Below are positions 49,502 through 60,306 of a stretch of 64,000 nt of DNA, piece after piece. Numbering within the stretch: the first letter of the stretch is position 1; the number at the start of each line of letters is the position of its first letter. The DNA is from Georgenia_A wangjunii (GTDB lineage Bacteria > Actinomycetota > Actinomycetes > Actinomycetales > Actinomycetaceae), in the NCBI RefSeq assembly GCF_036421915.1, contig NZ_JAZGOM010000014.1. One strand, 5' to 3'. The position numbers were made by a program, and so were the translations under genes. The notes beneath the pieces are model-generated. The model ran no database searches, had not been told where the DNA came from, and was given only the letters and a program-made list of their open reading frames with translations.

Positions 49502-52093
49502 ATGCCGTACATCCCGCTGTCCTGGCTCGCCGAGCACGTCACCGTCGCGCCGGGAACGACCGCCGCCGACCTCGCCGCCGCCCTCGTCCGCGTCGGCCTC
49601 GAGGAGGAGGACATCGTCCCCGCCGCCGTCACGGGCCCGCTCGTCGTCGGGCGGGTCCTCTCGCTCGTGGCCGAGGAGCACAAGAACGGCAAGACGATCA
49701 ACTACTGCCGCGTCGACGTCGGTGCGCACAACGACGCCCCCGGCACGGGCAGCGAGCCCGCCGACGTGCCCTCCCGCGGCATCGTCTGCGGCGCGCACAA
49801 CTTCGCCGTCGGTGACCGCGTCGTCGTCGCCCTGCCCGGCACGACGCTGCCCGGGGACTTCCACATCGCCGCCCGCAAGACGTACGGGCACGTCTCCGAC
49901 GGGATGATCTGCTCGGCCACGGAACTGGGGATCGGCGAGGGCCCTGCTGCAGCTGCCGGGATCATCGTGCTCGAGGAGATGCTCGGGGCGGACGCCGTGC
50001 CCGAGCCCGGCGCGGACGCCGTCGCGCTCCTCGGTCTGGGTGCGGAGGTCCTCGAGATCAACGTCACCCCGGACCGCGGGTACTGCTTCGCCATGCGCGG
50101 CGTCGCCCGCGAGTACGCCCACTCCACCGGCGCGGCCTTCACCGACCCGGGCCTGCCGGAGAACCTGCCCGGTGGCCCGCCGCCCCCCGCGACGGCGGAC
50201 GGCTTCGCCGTCGAGGTCGACGACGACGCCCTCGTCGCCGGAAACGCCGGCTGCGACCGGTTCGTCACGCGCGTCGTCCGCGACCTCGACCCCGCGGCGC
50301 CCACCCCGGCGTGGATGAAGGAGCGCCTCGCCCAGGCGGGCATGCGTCCCATCTCGCTGCCGGTCGACGTGACGAACTACGTCATGCTCGACCTCGGCCA
50401 GCCGCTCCACGCCTACGACCTCGCGAGCCTCGCCGCGCCCGTCGTCGTGCGCCGCGCCCGCGCCGGCGAGCGGCTGACGACGCTCGACGACGTGGAGCGC
50501 ACCCTCGATGCCGAGGACCTCCTCATCACCGACTCGCCCGACGGGGAGCGCGGTGCGCGCATCCTCGGGCTTGCCGGCGTCATGGGCGGGGCCGAGACCG
50601 AGGTCGGGCCCGGCACGCGCGACGTCCTCGTCGAGGCCGCGCACTTCGACCCGGTCTCCGTCGCGCGCACCGCCCGCCGGCACAAGCTCCCGAGCGAGGC
50701 GGCCAAGCGCTTCGAGCGCGGCGTCGACCCCCGGCTGCCCGCCGTCGCCGCGCAGCGCGTCGTCGACCTCCTCGTCGCGCACGGCGGCGGCAGCGCGCAC
50801 CCGGCCGTGAGCGACCTCGACCGCGCCGCGAGCCCGACCCCCGTCCGCTTCCCGCTCGACGAGCCCCGCCGGCTCACCGGCGTGGACTACCCGCGCGAGC
50901 AGGTCGTCGCCCTCCTCGAGGAGATCGGTGCGAGCGTGAGCCCCACCGGGGACGACGGGGTCGTCACCGTGACCCCGCCGACGTGGCGCCCGGACCTCGT
51001 CGGCCCCGCCCACCTCGTCGAGGAGGTCGCCCGGCTCGCCGGGTACGACGCCATCCCCTCGATCCTGCCGACGGCGCCCGCCGGCCGCGGCCTCACCACC
51101 GGCCAGCGCCGGCGCCGCGACGTCGCGCGGGCGCTCGCCGACCTCGGGCTCGTCGAGGTGCTCTCCTACCCGTTCGTCGGTGACGCCCACGACCGCCAGG
51201 GCCTGCCCGCCGACGACGAGCGGCGCCTCGCGCTGCGCCTGGCCAACCCCATGGCCGACGACGCGCCGTGGCTGCGGACGTCGCTGCTCGACAGCCTCCT
51301 CGCAGTCGCCCGCCGCAACGTCAGCCGCGGGCTGAGCGACACCCGCCTCTTCGAGCTCGGGCTCGTCACGCGCCCGGCCGGCGTCACCGCGGCGGGCGCG
51401 CCCGGCGTCGGCGCCCGCCCCACGGACGCCGAGATCGCCGCGCTCGACGCGGCGGTCCCGCACCAGCCCCGGCACGTCGCCGGAGTGCTCACCGGCCGAC
51501 TCGTCCCCGACGGCGTGTGGGGCCCCGGCCGCGCCGCCGACTGGGCGGACGCGCTCGACGCGGTCCGCGCCGTCGGTTCGGCGGTCGGCGTCCCGCTCAC
51601 CGTCGAGGCCGCCGAGCGGGCGCCGTGGCACCCCGGGCGGTGCGCTGCCGTGCACGCCGGCGGGCAGGTCGTCGGCCACGCCGGCGAGCTCCACCCGCGC
51701 GTCGTCGCGGCCTTCGACCTCCCCGCGGGCGCCGTCGCGTTCGAGGTGGACCTCGACGCGCTCACGGCCGCCGCGACGGACTCCCCGGTGACGCCGGTGC
51801 CCGTCTCGACGTACCCGCCGAGCAAGGAGGACATCGCGCTCGTCGTCGACGCCGGGGTCCCGGCCGCGGACGTCCTCGCCGCGGTGCTCGACGGCGCCGG
51901 CGACCTCGCCGAGGACGTCCGCCTCTTCGACGTCTTCACCGGCGGCCAGGTCGGTGAGGGCAAGAAGTCCCTCGCGTTCGCGCTGCGCCTGCGCGCACCG
52001 GACCGCACGCTCACCGCCGAGGAGACCGCCGCCGTGCGCACGCGCGTCGTCGACCTCGCCGCCGCGCGGACCGGGGCGGTGCTCCGTGGCTGA
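49502..52093 (+). CDS. pheT: Phenylalanyl-tRNA synthetase beta subunit
   Basis: PheT, 863 residues. Order: short N-terminal segment, EMAP-type tRNA-binding OB domain (~45-160, VGRVLSLVAEEHKNGKTINYCRV in part), B1/B5 domains, the B3/B4 editing region (~215-420, with RPISLPVDVTNYVMLDLGQPLHAYD in part), a catalytic-like domain and a C-terminal anticodon-binding ferredoxin-like domain (VSTYPPSKEDIALVVD onward). All domains of a full-length beta subunit are present. It overlaps the SDR gene by 8 nt. Confidence 0.97.
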   Translation: MPYIPLSWLAEHVTVAPGTTAADLAAALVRVGLEEEDIVPAAVTGPLVVGRVLSLVAEEHKNGKTINYCRVDVGAHNDAPGTGSEPADVPSRGIVCGAHNFAVGDRVVVALPGTTLPGDFHIAARKTYGHVSDGMICSATELGIGEGPAAAAGIIVLEEMLGADAVPEPGADAVALLGLGAEVLEINVTPDRGYCFAMRGVAREYAHSTGAAFTDPGLPENLPGGPPPPATADGFAVEVDDDALVAGNAGCDRFVTRVVRDLDPAAPTPAWMKERLAQAGMRPISLPVDVTNYVMLDLGQPLHAYDLASLAAPVVVRRARAGERLTTLDDVERTLDAEDLLITDSPDGERGARILGLAGVMGGAETEVGPGTRDVLVEAAHFDPVSVARTARRHKLPSEAAKRFERGVDPRLPAVAAQRVVDLLVAHGGGSAHPAVSDLDRAASPTPVRFPLDEPRRLTGVDYPREQVVALLEEIGASVSPTGDDGVVTVTPPTWRPDLVGPAHLVEEVARLAGYDAIPSILPTAPAGRGLTTGQRRRRDVARALADLGLVEVLSYPFVGDAHDRQGLPADDERRLALRLANPMADDAPWLRTSLLDSLLAVARRNVSRGLSDTRLFELGLVTRPAGVTAAGAPGVGARPTDAEIAALDAAVPHQPRHVAGVLTGRLVPDGVWGPGRAADWADALDAVRAVGSAVGVPLTVEAAERAPWHPGRCAAVHAGGQVVGHAGELHPRVVAAFDLPAGAVAFEVDLDALTAAATDSPVTPVPVSTYPPSKEDIALVVDAGVPAADVLAAVLDGAGDLAEDVRLFDVFTGGQVGEGKKSLAFALRLRAPDRTLTAEETAAVRTRVVDLAAARTGAVLRG

Positions 52094-52910
52094 GACGCAG
52101 GTGCGCCCGGACCTTCCCGCCGCGGTGCCGCCCGCCCGCACGGCCCTCGTCACCGGCGCCTCGCGCGGCATCGGGCGCGGCCTCGCGCTCGGCCTCGCCG
52201 CCGCGGGGCTCGACGTCGCCGTCCTCGCCCGCGACGGCGGCAGGCTCGCCGAGGTCGCGGCCGAGATCGAGGCGCTCGGGCGCCGCGCCGTCGCCGTGAC
52301 GGCCGACGTCGCCGACCCCGGCGCCGTCGCCCGCGCCGTGGCGACGGCCGAGGAGGCGCTCGGCTCGCTCGACCTCCTCGTCAACAATGCCGGCCGCATC
52401 GACGCCGAGGTCCCGCTGTGGGAGGCCGACACCGAGGAGTGGTGGTCGGTCGTCGAGACGAACGTGCGCGGGCCGTTCCTCCTCGCCCGCGCCGTCGTGC
52501 CGGGGATGCTCGCGCGCGGGGGCGGGCGCGTCATCGACCTCAACTCCGGCTCCGGCACGCGCGACATGGACGTGGCCACGGCCTACAACGTCTCCAAGAC
52601 CGCGCTCTTCCGCATCGGCGGCAGCCTCCACGAGGCCGGGTACGACCGGGGGCTGCGCGCCTTCGAGCTCGCCCCGGGCGTCGTGCGCACTGACATGACC
52701 GACGGCATGGTCATGCACGAGGGCCGCACCAGCTGGACGGACCTCGCCGAGGTCGTCGACATCGTCGTCGCCCTCGCGGGCGGCGACCTCGACCACCTGT
52801 CCGGTCGTTACCTGCGGGCCGGCACGGACACCGCGGACGAGCTGCGGGCGCGGCGGCCCGACCCGGACCCGGCGTCGCCGGCGCGCCGCCTGCGGGTCGT
52901 CGACTTCTGA
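52086..52910 (+). CDS. Short-chain dehydrogenase/reductase
   Basis: The 274-residue SDR has the cofactor loop TGASRGIG (~21-28), VTADVAD, the structural NNAG, the catalytic serine region (IDLNSGSG) and YNVSK with the catalytic Tyr and Lys. An aspartate-free end of strand 2 (LARDGGRL) with Arg suggests NADP preference. The substrate is unknown. The GTG starts 8 nt inside pheT, so the two genes are co-transcribed although no functional link is evident. A weak 5-bp hairpin follows the stop. Confidence 0.9.
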   Translation: MAETQVRPDLPAAVPPARTALVTGASRGIGRGLALGLAAAGLDVAVLARDGGRLAEVAAEIEALGRRAVAVTADVADPGAVARAVATAEEALGSLDLLVNNAGRIDAEVPLWEADTEEWWSVVETNVRGPFLLARAVVPGMLARGGGRVIDLNSGSGTRDMDVATAYNVSKTALFRIGGSLHEAGYDRGLRAFELAPGVVRTDMTDGMVMHEGRTSWTDLAEVVDIVVALAGGDLDHLSGRYLRAGTDTADELRARRPDPDPASPARRLRVVDF

Positions 52911-52938
52911 CCGCGCGCCTCGCGGCGGTTCCGCACCA

Positions 52939-52966
52939 TTCATGCAGTCTCGTGTATTGTTATGCA
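52939..52966 (+). promoter_or_regulatory. argC promoter with ARG-box (ArgR operator)
   Basis: TGTAT-TGTT-ATGCA (52953-52966) fits the ARG-box form TGNAT-N4-ATNCA, with an extra ATTCA half-site at 52939. TATTGT (52955-52960) is the likely -10, overlapped by the box, and ends 7 nt before ATG 52968. The AT-rich block stands out from its surroundings. ArgR is encoded in the same operon. Confidence 0.65.
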
Positions 52967-52967
52967 C

Positions 52968-54044
52968 ATGGCTGTCACTGTTGCCGTCGCGGGAGCGAGC
53001 GGGTACGCCGGGGGAGAGGTCCTGCGGCTGCTCCTCGCCCACCCCGAGGTCGAGATCGGAGCCCTCACCGCGCGCTCGAGCGTCGGTGAGCCCGTCGGGG
53101 ACCACCACCCGCACCTCCTGCCGCTCGCCGGCCGCGTCTTCACCGAGACGGACGCCGCCGGGCTCGCCGCGCACGACGTCGTCGTGCTCGCGCTGCCGCA
53201 CGGGACGTCGGGGGAGGTGGGGGCGGCCATCGAGGCGGCCGGGACCGGCACGCTCATCCTCGACTGCGGCGCCGACCACCGCCTCGTCGACGCGGGCGCG
53301 TGGGAGGCCTTCTACGGCGGTGACTACGTCGGCGCATGGCCGTACGGCATGCCCGAGCTGCTGCACGCCGGCGAGCGTGTCGCCACCGCCCAGCGCGAGG
53401 TGCTGCGCGGGGCGCGCCGCATCGCCGTCCCCGGCTGCAACGTCACCGCCGTCACCCTCGGGCTCCAGCCCGGCGTCGCCGCGGGCGTCGTCGACGCCGC
53501 CGACGTCGTCGCCGTCCTCGCCAACGGGTACTCCGGGGCCGGGAAGTCGGCCAAGGCGCACCTCCTCGCGAGCGAGGGGCTCGGCTCGGCCGTGCCCTAC
53601 GCCGTGGGCGGCGGGCACCGGCACGTCCCGGAGATCGAGCAGAACCTCGCCGTCGCCGGCGCCCCGCGCGTCCGGCTGTCCTTCACCCCGACGCTCGTGC
53701 CGATGTCCCGGGGGATCCTCGCGACGGTGAGCGCCCCGCTCGCCGCGTCCGCCGCCGGGCCCGGGGCCGCCGACCGCGTCCGCGCCGCGTGGGAGAGCGC
53801 CTACGCCGACGAGCCGTTCGTCCACCTCCTGCCCGCGGGCCGGTGGCCGACGACGGCCGCGACGGCCGGCTCCAACCACGCCTTCGTCCAGGTGACCCTC
53901 GACGAGCGCGCCGGGCGCGTCGTCGTCGTCTGCGCCCTCGACAACCTCGGCAAGGGCACCGGCGGCGCCGCCGTCCAGTCGATGAACATCGCGCTCGGTC
54001 TGCCCGAGACCCTCGGCCTCCCGACGACTGGAGTCGCACCGTGA
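52968..54044 (+). CDS. argC: N-acetyl-gamma-glutamyl-phosphate reductase
   Basis: ArgC, 358 residues, reduces N-acetylglutamyl phosphate to the semialdehyde with NADPH. Seen: VAVAGASGYAGGEVLRLL (nucleotide loop), LALPHGTSGEV, the catalytic cysteine in VPGCNVTAVTLGL, and HRHVPEIEQNL and FTPTLVPMSRGIL further on. Two ATGs (52962 and 52968) are possible; the -10 spacing favours 52968 as a leaderless start. It heads the eight-gene arginine operon. Confidence 0.95.
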   Translation: MAVTVAVAGASGYAGGEVLRLLLAHPEVEIGALTARSSVGEPVGDHHPHLLPLAGRVFTETDAAGLAAHDVVVLALPHGTSGEVGAAIEAAGTGTLILDCGADHRLVDAGAWEAFYGGDYVGAWPYGMPELLHAGERVATAQREVLRGARRIAVPGCNVTAVTLGLQPGVAAGVVDAADVVAVLANGYSGAGKSAKAHLLASEGLGSAVPYAVGGGHRHVPEIEQNLAVAGAPRVRLSFTPTLVPMSRGILATVSAPLAASAAGPGAADRVRAAWESAYADEPFVHLLPAGRWPTTAATAGSNHAFVQVTLDERAGRVVVVCALDNLGKGTGGAAVQSMNIALGLPETLGLPTTGVAP

Positions 54045-55219
54045 GCATCACCGCACCCGGCGGGTTCCGGGCCGCCGGGGTCGCCGCCGGCCTCAAGTCC
54101 TCCGGCAACCCCGACGTCGCCCTCGTCGTCAACGACGGTCCCGACCACGTCGTCGCCGCGGTCTTCACCGCCAACCGCGTCGTCGCGGCGCCCGTCGTGT
54201 GGTCGCGGGCCGTCGTCGGGGACGGCGTCGCCCACGCCGTCGTCCTCAACTCCGGCGGGGCCAACGCCTGCACGGGCCCGGACGGCTTCGGTGACACCCA
54301 CCGCACGGCCGAGCACGTCGCCGCCCGGCTCGACGTCTCCGCGGGGGACGTCGTCGTGTGCTCGACCGGGCTCATCGGCGAGCGGCTCGACATGCCCGCC
54401 CTCCTCGGCGGGGTCGACGCCGCGGCCGCGGTCCTGAGCGACGACGGCGGCCACGACGCGGCGAGCGCGATCATGACGACGGACACGCACGCGAAGGAGG
54501 TGCTCGTCGAGCGCACCGCCGACGACGGGGCATGGTCCGTCGGCGGGATGGCCAAGGGCGCGGGCATGCTCGCCCCGGCGCTCGCGACGATGCTGTGCGT
54601 CCTCACGACCGACGCCGTCGTCGACGCCGAGACCGCGCGCACGGCGCTGCGGGAGGCGACCGGGGCGACCCTCGACCGCATCGACTCCGACGGCTGCATG
54701 TCGACGAACGACACGGTCGTCCTCCTCGCCTCGGGCGCGAGCGGCGTGCGCGTCGCCCACGCCGAGCTCGTCGAGGCGCTCACCGCAGCGTGCGGGCAGC
54801 TCGCCCGCGCGCTCATCGCCGACGCCGAGGGCGCGAGCCACGACGTCGCGGTCACCGTCCGCGGCGCGACGAGCGAGGACGCCGCCCTCGCCGTGGCCCG
54901 CGCCGTCACCCGCTCCAACCTCGTCAAGGCCGCGATCTTCGGCAACGACCCCAACTGGGGCCGGATCATCGCCTCCGTCGGGACCGTCCCGGCCGCCGTC
55001 GCGCCGTTCGAGGCGGACGCGCTCGACGTGGCGATCAACGGGGTCCAGGTGTGCCGGGGCGGCGGCGTGGGCGAGGACCGGACGCGGGTCGACATGGCGT
55101 CGGACCGCGAGGTCCGCATCGACATCGACCTCCACGCCGGCACCGCACCGGACGTCACCGTGTGGACGAACGACCTCACGCACGACTACGTCCACGAGAA
55201 CAGCGCGTACTCGACATGA
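54041..55219 (+). CDS. argJ: Glutamate N-acetyltransferase / amino-acid acetyltransferase (ArgJ)
   Basis: ArgJ, 392 residues, recycles the acetyl group from N-acetylornithine to glutamate and may also use acetyl-CoA. The precursor self-cleaves before the nucleophilic threonine, here T183 in LATMLCVLTTD; the conserved KGAGM motif precedes it. NSGGANACTG, SDGCMSTNDT and GNDPNWGRI are family signatures, and the C-terminal ENSAYST is complete. The presence of argJ explains why no argA or argE is seen. GTG overlaps the argC stop. Confidence 0.95.
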   Translation: MSITAPGGFRAAGVAAGLKSSGNPDVALVVNDGPDHVVAAVFTANRVVAAPVVWSRAVVGDGVAHAVVLNSGGANACTGPDGFGDTHRTAEHVAARLDVSAGDVVVCSTGLIGERLDMPALLGGVDAAAAVLSDDGGHDAASAIMTTDTHAKEVLVERTADDGAWSVGGMAKGAGMLAPALATMLCVLTTDAVVDAETARTALREATGATLDRIDSDGCMSTNDTVVLLASGASGVRVAHAELVEALTAACGQLARALIADAEGASHDVAVTVRGATSEDAALAVARAVTRSNLVKAAIFGNDPNWGRIIASVGTVPAAVAPFEADALDVAINGVQVCRGGGVGEDRTRVDMASDREVRIDIDLHAGTAPDVTVWTNDLTHDYVHENSAYST

Positions 55220-56157
55220 GCGCCACGAGCGGGAACGACGAGTTCTACTTCAACACCGAGACGGACCTCTTCGCCTACCAGAAGGCGGAGGTCCTCATCC
55301 AGGCGCTGCCCTGGCTCGAGCAGTTCTCCGGCACGCGCGTCGTCGTCAAGTACGGCGGCAACGCCATGGTCGACGACGAGCTCAAGCACGCCTTCGCGCA
55401 GGACATCCTCTTCCTCCACCAGGTGGGCCTCCAGCCCGTCGTCGTCCACGGCGGCGGCCCCCAGATCTCGTCCATGCTCGACCGGCTCGGGCTCGAGAGC
55501 GAGTTCCGCGGCGGCCTGCGCGTGACGACCCCGGAGGTCATGGAGGTCGTCCGCATGGTGCTCACCGGGCAGGTGCAGCGCGACCTCGTCTCGCTGCTCA
55601 ACGCGCGCGTGCCCCACGCCGTCGGGCTCTCGGGCGAGGACGGCGGCCTCTTCCGCGCCGAGCGCCGCTTCGCGAGCGTCGACGGCGAGCCCGTCGACGT
55701 CGGGCTCGTCGGGGACGTCGTCGAGGTCGACGCGCGGGCCGTCGAGGACCTCCTCGCCGCCGGCCGCATCCCCGTCGTCTCGACGATCGCGCCCGACGTC
55801 GACGACGCCGGCCAGGTCCTCAACGTCAACGCCGACACCGCCGCGGCGGCGCTGGCCACGGCGCTCGGTGCGCGCAAGCTCATCGTCCTCACCGACGTCG
55901 AGGGCCTGTACCAGGCATGGCCGGACCGCGACTCCCTCGTCCGGCGGATCACCGTGAGCGAGCTCTCGCTCATGCTCCCGGACCTCCAGGCCGGGATGGT
56001 GCCGAAGATGGAGGCGGCCCTGCGGGCCGTGCGCGGCGGCGTGCCGCAGGCGCACATCATCGACGGCCGCCAGCCGCACTCCATGCTCCTCGAGGTCTTC
56101 ACCGACGAGGGCGTGGGCACGCTCGTCATGCCGGACCAGGCCGAGGAGGCCCCGTGA
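55216..56157 (+). CDS. argB: N-acetylglutamate kinase
   Basis: ArgB, 313 residues, phosphorylates N-acetylglutamate, usually the arginine-inhibited step in cyclic pathways. Motifs: VVVKYGGNAM (phosphate loop), VHGGGPQISSML, the RVTTPEVMEVVRMVL helix, LNVNADTAAAALA and LTDVEGLY. The N-terminal extension of about 28 residues, including FAYQKAEVLIQALPWL, is the helix associated with arginine-sensitive hexameric enzymes. ATG overlaps the argJ stop. Confidence 0.96.
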   Translation: MSATSGNDEFYFNTETDLFAYQKAEVLIQALPWLEQFSGTRVVVKYGGNAMVDDELKHAFAQDILFLHQVGLQPVVVHGGGPQISSMLDRLGLESEFRGGLRVTTPEVMEVVRMVLTGQVQRDLVSLLNARVPHAVGLSGEDGGLFRAERRFASVDGEPVDVGLVGDVVEVDARAVEDLLAAGRIPVVSTIAPDVDDAGQVLNVNADTAAAALATALGARKLIVLTDVEGLYQAWPDRDSLVRRITVSELSLMLPDLQAGMVPKMEAALRAVRGGVPQAHIIDGRQPHSMLLEVFTDEGVGTLVMPDQAEEAP

Positions 56158-57431
56158 ACGACGCCCTTGCCACGACGAGCGCCGGCGAGCTCGGCTCCGC
56201 GGGGTGGTCCGAGCGGTACTCCGCCGCCCTCATGAACACGTTCGGCGCCCCGCAGCGGGTCCTCGTGCGCGGCGAGGGCGCGTACGTGTGGGACGCCGAC
56301 GGGCGCCGCTACCTCGACCTCCTCGCCGGCATCGCCGTCAACGCCCTCGGCCACGCCCACCCGACCCTCGTCTCCGCCGTCTCGGCGCAGCTCGGGACGC
56401 TCGGCCACGTGTCGAACTTCTTCGCCACGCCCGCCCAGGTCCACCTCGCCGAGCGGCTGCTCGAGCTCGTCTCCGGCGGCAGCGTCCCGACGGGGTCGCG
56501 GGTGTTCCTCGCCAACTCGGGCGCCGAGGCGATCGAGGCCGCGTTCAAGCTGGTGCGCCGCCACGGCGGCGCCGCCCGCCCCCGGGTCCTCGCGCTCGAG
56601 GGGGCGTTCCACGGCCGGACGATGGGGGCGCTCGCCCTCACGCACAAGCCCGCCTACCGGGAGCCGTTCGAGCCGCTCCCGGGAGGCGTCGAGCACGTCC
56701 CCTTCGGCGACCTCGCCGCGCTCGAGGCCGCCATGGGCGACGACGTCGCCGCCCTGTTCCTCGAGCCCGTTCAGGGCGAGGCCGGCGTGCGGGTGCTGCC
56801 GCCCGGCTACGTCGCGGCCGCCCGCGACCTCACCCGGCGCCACGGCGCGCTCCTCGTCCTCGACGAGGTGCAGACCGGCATGGGGCGCACGGGCGCGTGG
56901 ATGGCGCACCACCACGACCACATCGGCGGCGGGGTGGTCCCGGACGCCGTCGCGCTCGCCAAGGGGCTCGCCGGCGGCCTGCCGATCGGCGCGCTCGTCG
57001 CCCTCGGCACCGAGGCCGCGAACCTCCTCGGGCCCGGCCAGCACGGCTCGACGTTCGGCGGGAACCCCGTCGCGTCCGCCGCCGCGCTCGCCACCATCCA
57101 CGTCATCGAGCGCGACGGGCTCCTCGCCGCGGCCCGTGAGCGCGGCGCCCAGCTCGTCGGCGGCGCGCGGGCCATCGAGCACCCGCTCCTCGCCGGCGCC
57201 CGCGGCGAGGGGCTCCTCGTCGCCGTCGAGCTGGCGCGGCCGTTGGCCTCGCACGTCGTCGCCGCCGCGCTCGAGGCGGGCTTCATCGTCAACGCGGTCG
57301 CCCCGGACGCCGTCCGGCTCGCACCGCCCCTCATCCTCTCCGCCGAGCAGGCGGAGTCCTTCCTCGCGGCGCTGCCCGCGGTGCTCGACGCCGCCGCGGC
57401 GGCCGCCGACTCCGAGAACCAGGAGCCCTGA
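56154..57431 (+). CDS. argD: Acetylornithine aminotransferase
   Basis: ArgD, 425 residues, is a class III PLP aminotransferase acting on N-acetylglutamate semialdehyde. The PLP lysine is K270 in ALAKGLAGGLPIGAL; the cofactor-binding ANSGAEAIEAAFKL, GAFHGRTMGAL and LVLDEVQTGMGRTG segments are clear, and STFGGNPVASAAAL lies across the dimer. GTG overlaps the argB stop; the stop overlaps argF by one base. Confidence 0.96.
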   Translation: MNDALATTSAGELGSAGWSERYSAALMNTFGAPQRVLVRGEGAYVWDADGRRYLDLLAGIAVNALGHAHPTLVSAVSAQLGTLGHVSNFFATPAQVHLAERLLELVSGGSVPTGSRVFLANSGAEAIEAAFKLVRRHGGAARPRVLALEGAFHGRTMGALALTHKPAYREPFEPLPGGVEHVPFGDLAALEAAMGDDVAALFLEPVQGEAGVRVLPPGYVAAARDLTRRHGALLVLDEVQTGMGRTGAWMAHHHDHIGGGVVPDAVALAKGLAGGLPIGALVALGTEAANLLGPGQHGSTFGGNPVASAAALATIHVIERDGLLAAARERGAQLVGGARAIEHPLLAGARGEGLLVAVELARPLASHVVAAALEAGFIVNAVAPDAVRLAPPLILSAEQAESFLAALPAVLDAAAAAADSENQEP

Positions 57432-58369
57432 TGCGCCACTTCCTCCGCGACGACGACCTCGGCGTCGACGCGCAGCGCGCGGTCCTCGCGACGGCTCTGC
57501 GCCTCAAGGCCGGCGAGGTGGTCCGCCCGCTCGCCGGGCGCAGCGTCGCCGTCCTGTTCGACAAGGCCTCGACCCGGACGCGCGTCTCCTTCTCCGTCGG
57601 CATCACCGAGCTCGGCGGCGTCCCGCTCGTCCTCGACGCCCAGGGCACGCAGGTGGGCCGCGGCGAGCCGGTCGAGGACACCGTCCGGGTGCTCGACCGC
57701 CAGGTCGCGGCGATCGTGTGGCGCACGTTCGCCCAGACCAACCTCGAGCGCGCCGCCGCCGTCTCCCGGGTCCCGGTCGTCAACGCCCTCACCGACGACC
57801 TGCACCCGTGCCAGATCCTCGCCGACCTCCAGACGCTCGCCGAGCACCGGGGCGGGCTCGCCGCCTCCGGCCCCGCGCTGGCCGGCCGCTCCCTCGCCTA
57901 CCTCGGCGACGGGGCCAACAACATGGCGCACTCCTACCTCCTCGGCGGCGCGACGGCCGGCCTCGACGTGCGTATCGGCTGCCCGGCCGGGTACGAGCCG
58001 CGACCCGACGTCGTCGCCCGGGCGCGGGAGATCGCCGCCGCCACCGGCGGGAGCGTCACGGTGACGCGGGACGTCGACGCCGCCGTGGCGGGGGTGGACG
58101 CCGTCGCGACGGACACGTGGGTCTCGATGGGCCAGGAGGGCGAGGCGGCCGACCGGGAGGCACCGTTCGTGCCCTACCAGGTCGACGCCCGCGTCATGGC
58201 CGGCACGGCCGACGGGATCTTCCTCCACTGCCTGCCCGCCTACCGGGGCGCCGAGGTCAGCGCCGACGTCATCGACGGCCCCGCCTCCGTCGTGTGGGAC
58301 GAGGCCGAGAACCGGCTCCACGCCCAGAAGGCGCTCCTCGTCCACCTCCTCGCGCAGGACCTGCCGTGA
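57431..58369 (+). CDS. argF: Ornithine carbamoyltransferase
   Basis: ArgF, 312 residues, makes citrulline from ornithine and carbamoyl phosphate. The carbamoyl-phosphate loop is FDKASTRTRVSF, the second is WRTFAQ, and the ornithine-side motifs DDLHPCQILADLQT and FLHCLPAYRG are present. The ATG shares its A with the argD stop. Length and motifs are normal for an anabolic trimeric enzyme. Confidence 0.96.
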   Translation: MRHFLRDDDLGVDAQRAVLATALRLKAGEVVRPLAGRSVAVLFDKASTRTRVSFSVGITELGGVPLVLDAQGTQVGRGEPVEDTVRVLDRQVAAIVWRTFAQTNLERAAAVSRVPVVNALTDDLHPCQILADLQTLAEHRGGLAASGPALAGRSLAYLGDGANNMAHSYLLGGATAGLDVRIGCPAGYEPRPDVVARAREIAAATGGSVTVTRDVDAAVAGVDAVATDTWVSMGQEGEAADREAPFVPYQVDARVMAGTADGIFLHCLPAYRGAEVSADVIDGPASVVWDEAENRLHAQKALLVHLLAQDLP

Positions 58370-58925
58370 GCAGCCCGAGCATCCCGGCGACGAAGGCCGC
58401 CCGGCACGCGCTCATCGAGCGGATCCTCACGCACTCGCGCGTGCGGTCGCAGGCGGAGCTGAGCGCCGAGCTCGCCGACCACGGCGTCCACGCGACCCAG
58501 GCCACGCTCTCGCGCGACCTCCTCGAGCTGCGCGCCCTCAAGGTGCGCTCCGCCGACGGCTCGCACGTCTACGCGCTGCCGCTGGAGGGCGTCGCCGGGG
58601 CCCTCGCCGCCCCGACGGCACCGGACCCGCACCAGCGCTCGTCCCGGCTCGCCCGGTGGTGCAACGAGCTCCTCGTCACCGCCGAGACCTCCGGACCGCT
58701 CCTCGTCCTGCGCACGCCGGCGGGTGCCGCGCAGTTCCTCGCCTCCGCGCTCGACCAGCAGGTCCTCGAGACCGTCCTGGGCACGATCGCCGGGGACGAC
58801 ACCGTCCTCGTCATCACCCGGGACGCCGCGGCGGCCACGGCGATGGCCACGCACCTCCTCGACCTCGCGGCTCCCGGTGGGAGCGCCGCAGACCTTTCCG
58901 CACAACGCAACGGAGACACGACAGA

Positions 58926-58929
<4 letters not shown>
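58366..58929 (+). CDS. argR: Arginine repressor
   Basis: ArgR, 187 residues, binds ARG boxes as an arginine-bound hexamer. The N-terminal winged helix (ALIERILTHSRVRSQAELSAEL, then VHATQATLSRDLLELRALKVR, in parts) contains the conserved SQ and TLSRD residues. The C-terminal oligomerisation domain ends with TIAGDDTVLVITRD, the arginine-binding loop. Being inside the operon, it should control its own synthesis through the argC operator. It overlaps both neighbours by 4 nt. Confidence 0.95.
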
Positions 58930-60302
<1,373 letters not shown>

Positions 60303-60306
<4 letters not shown>

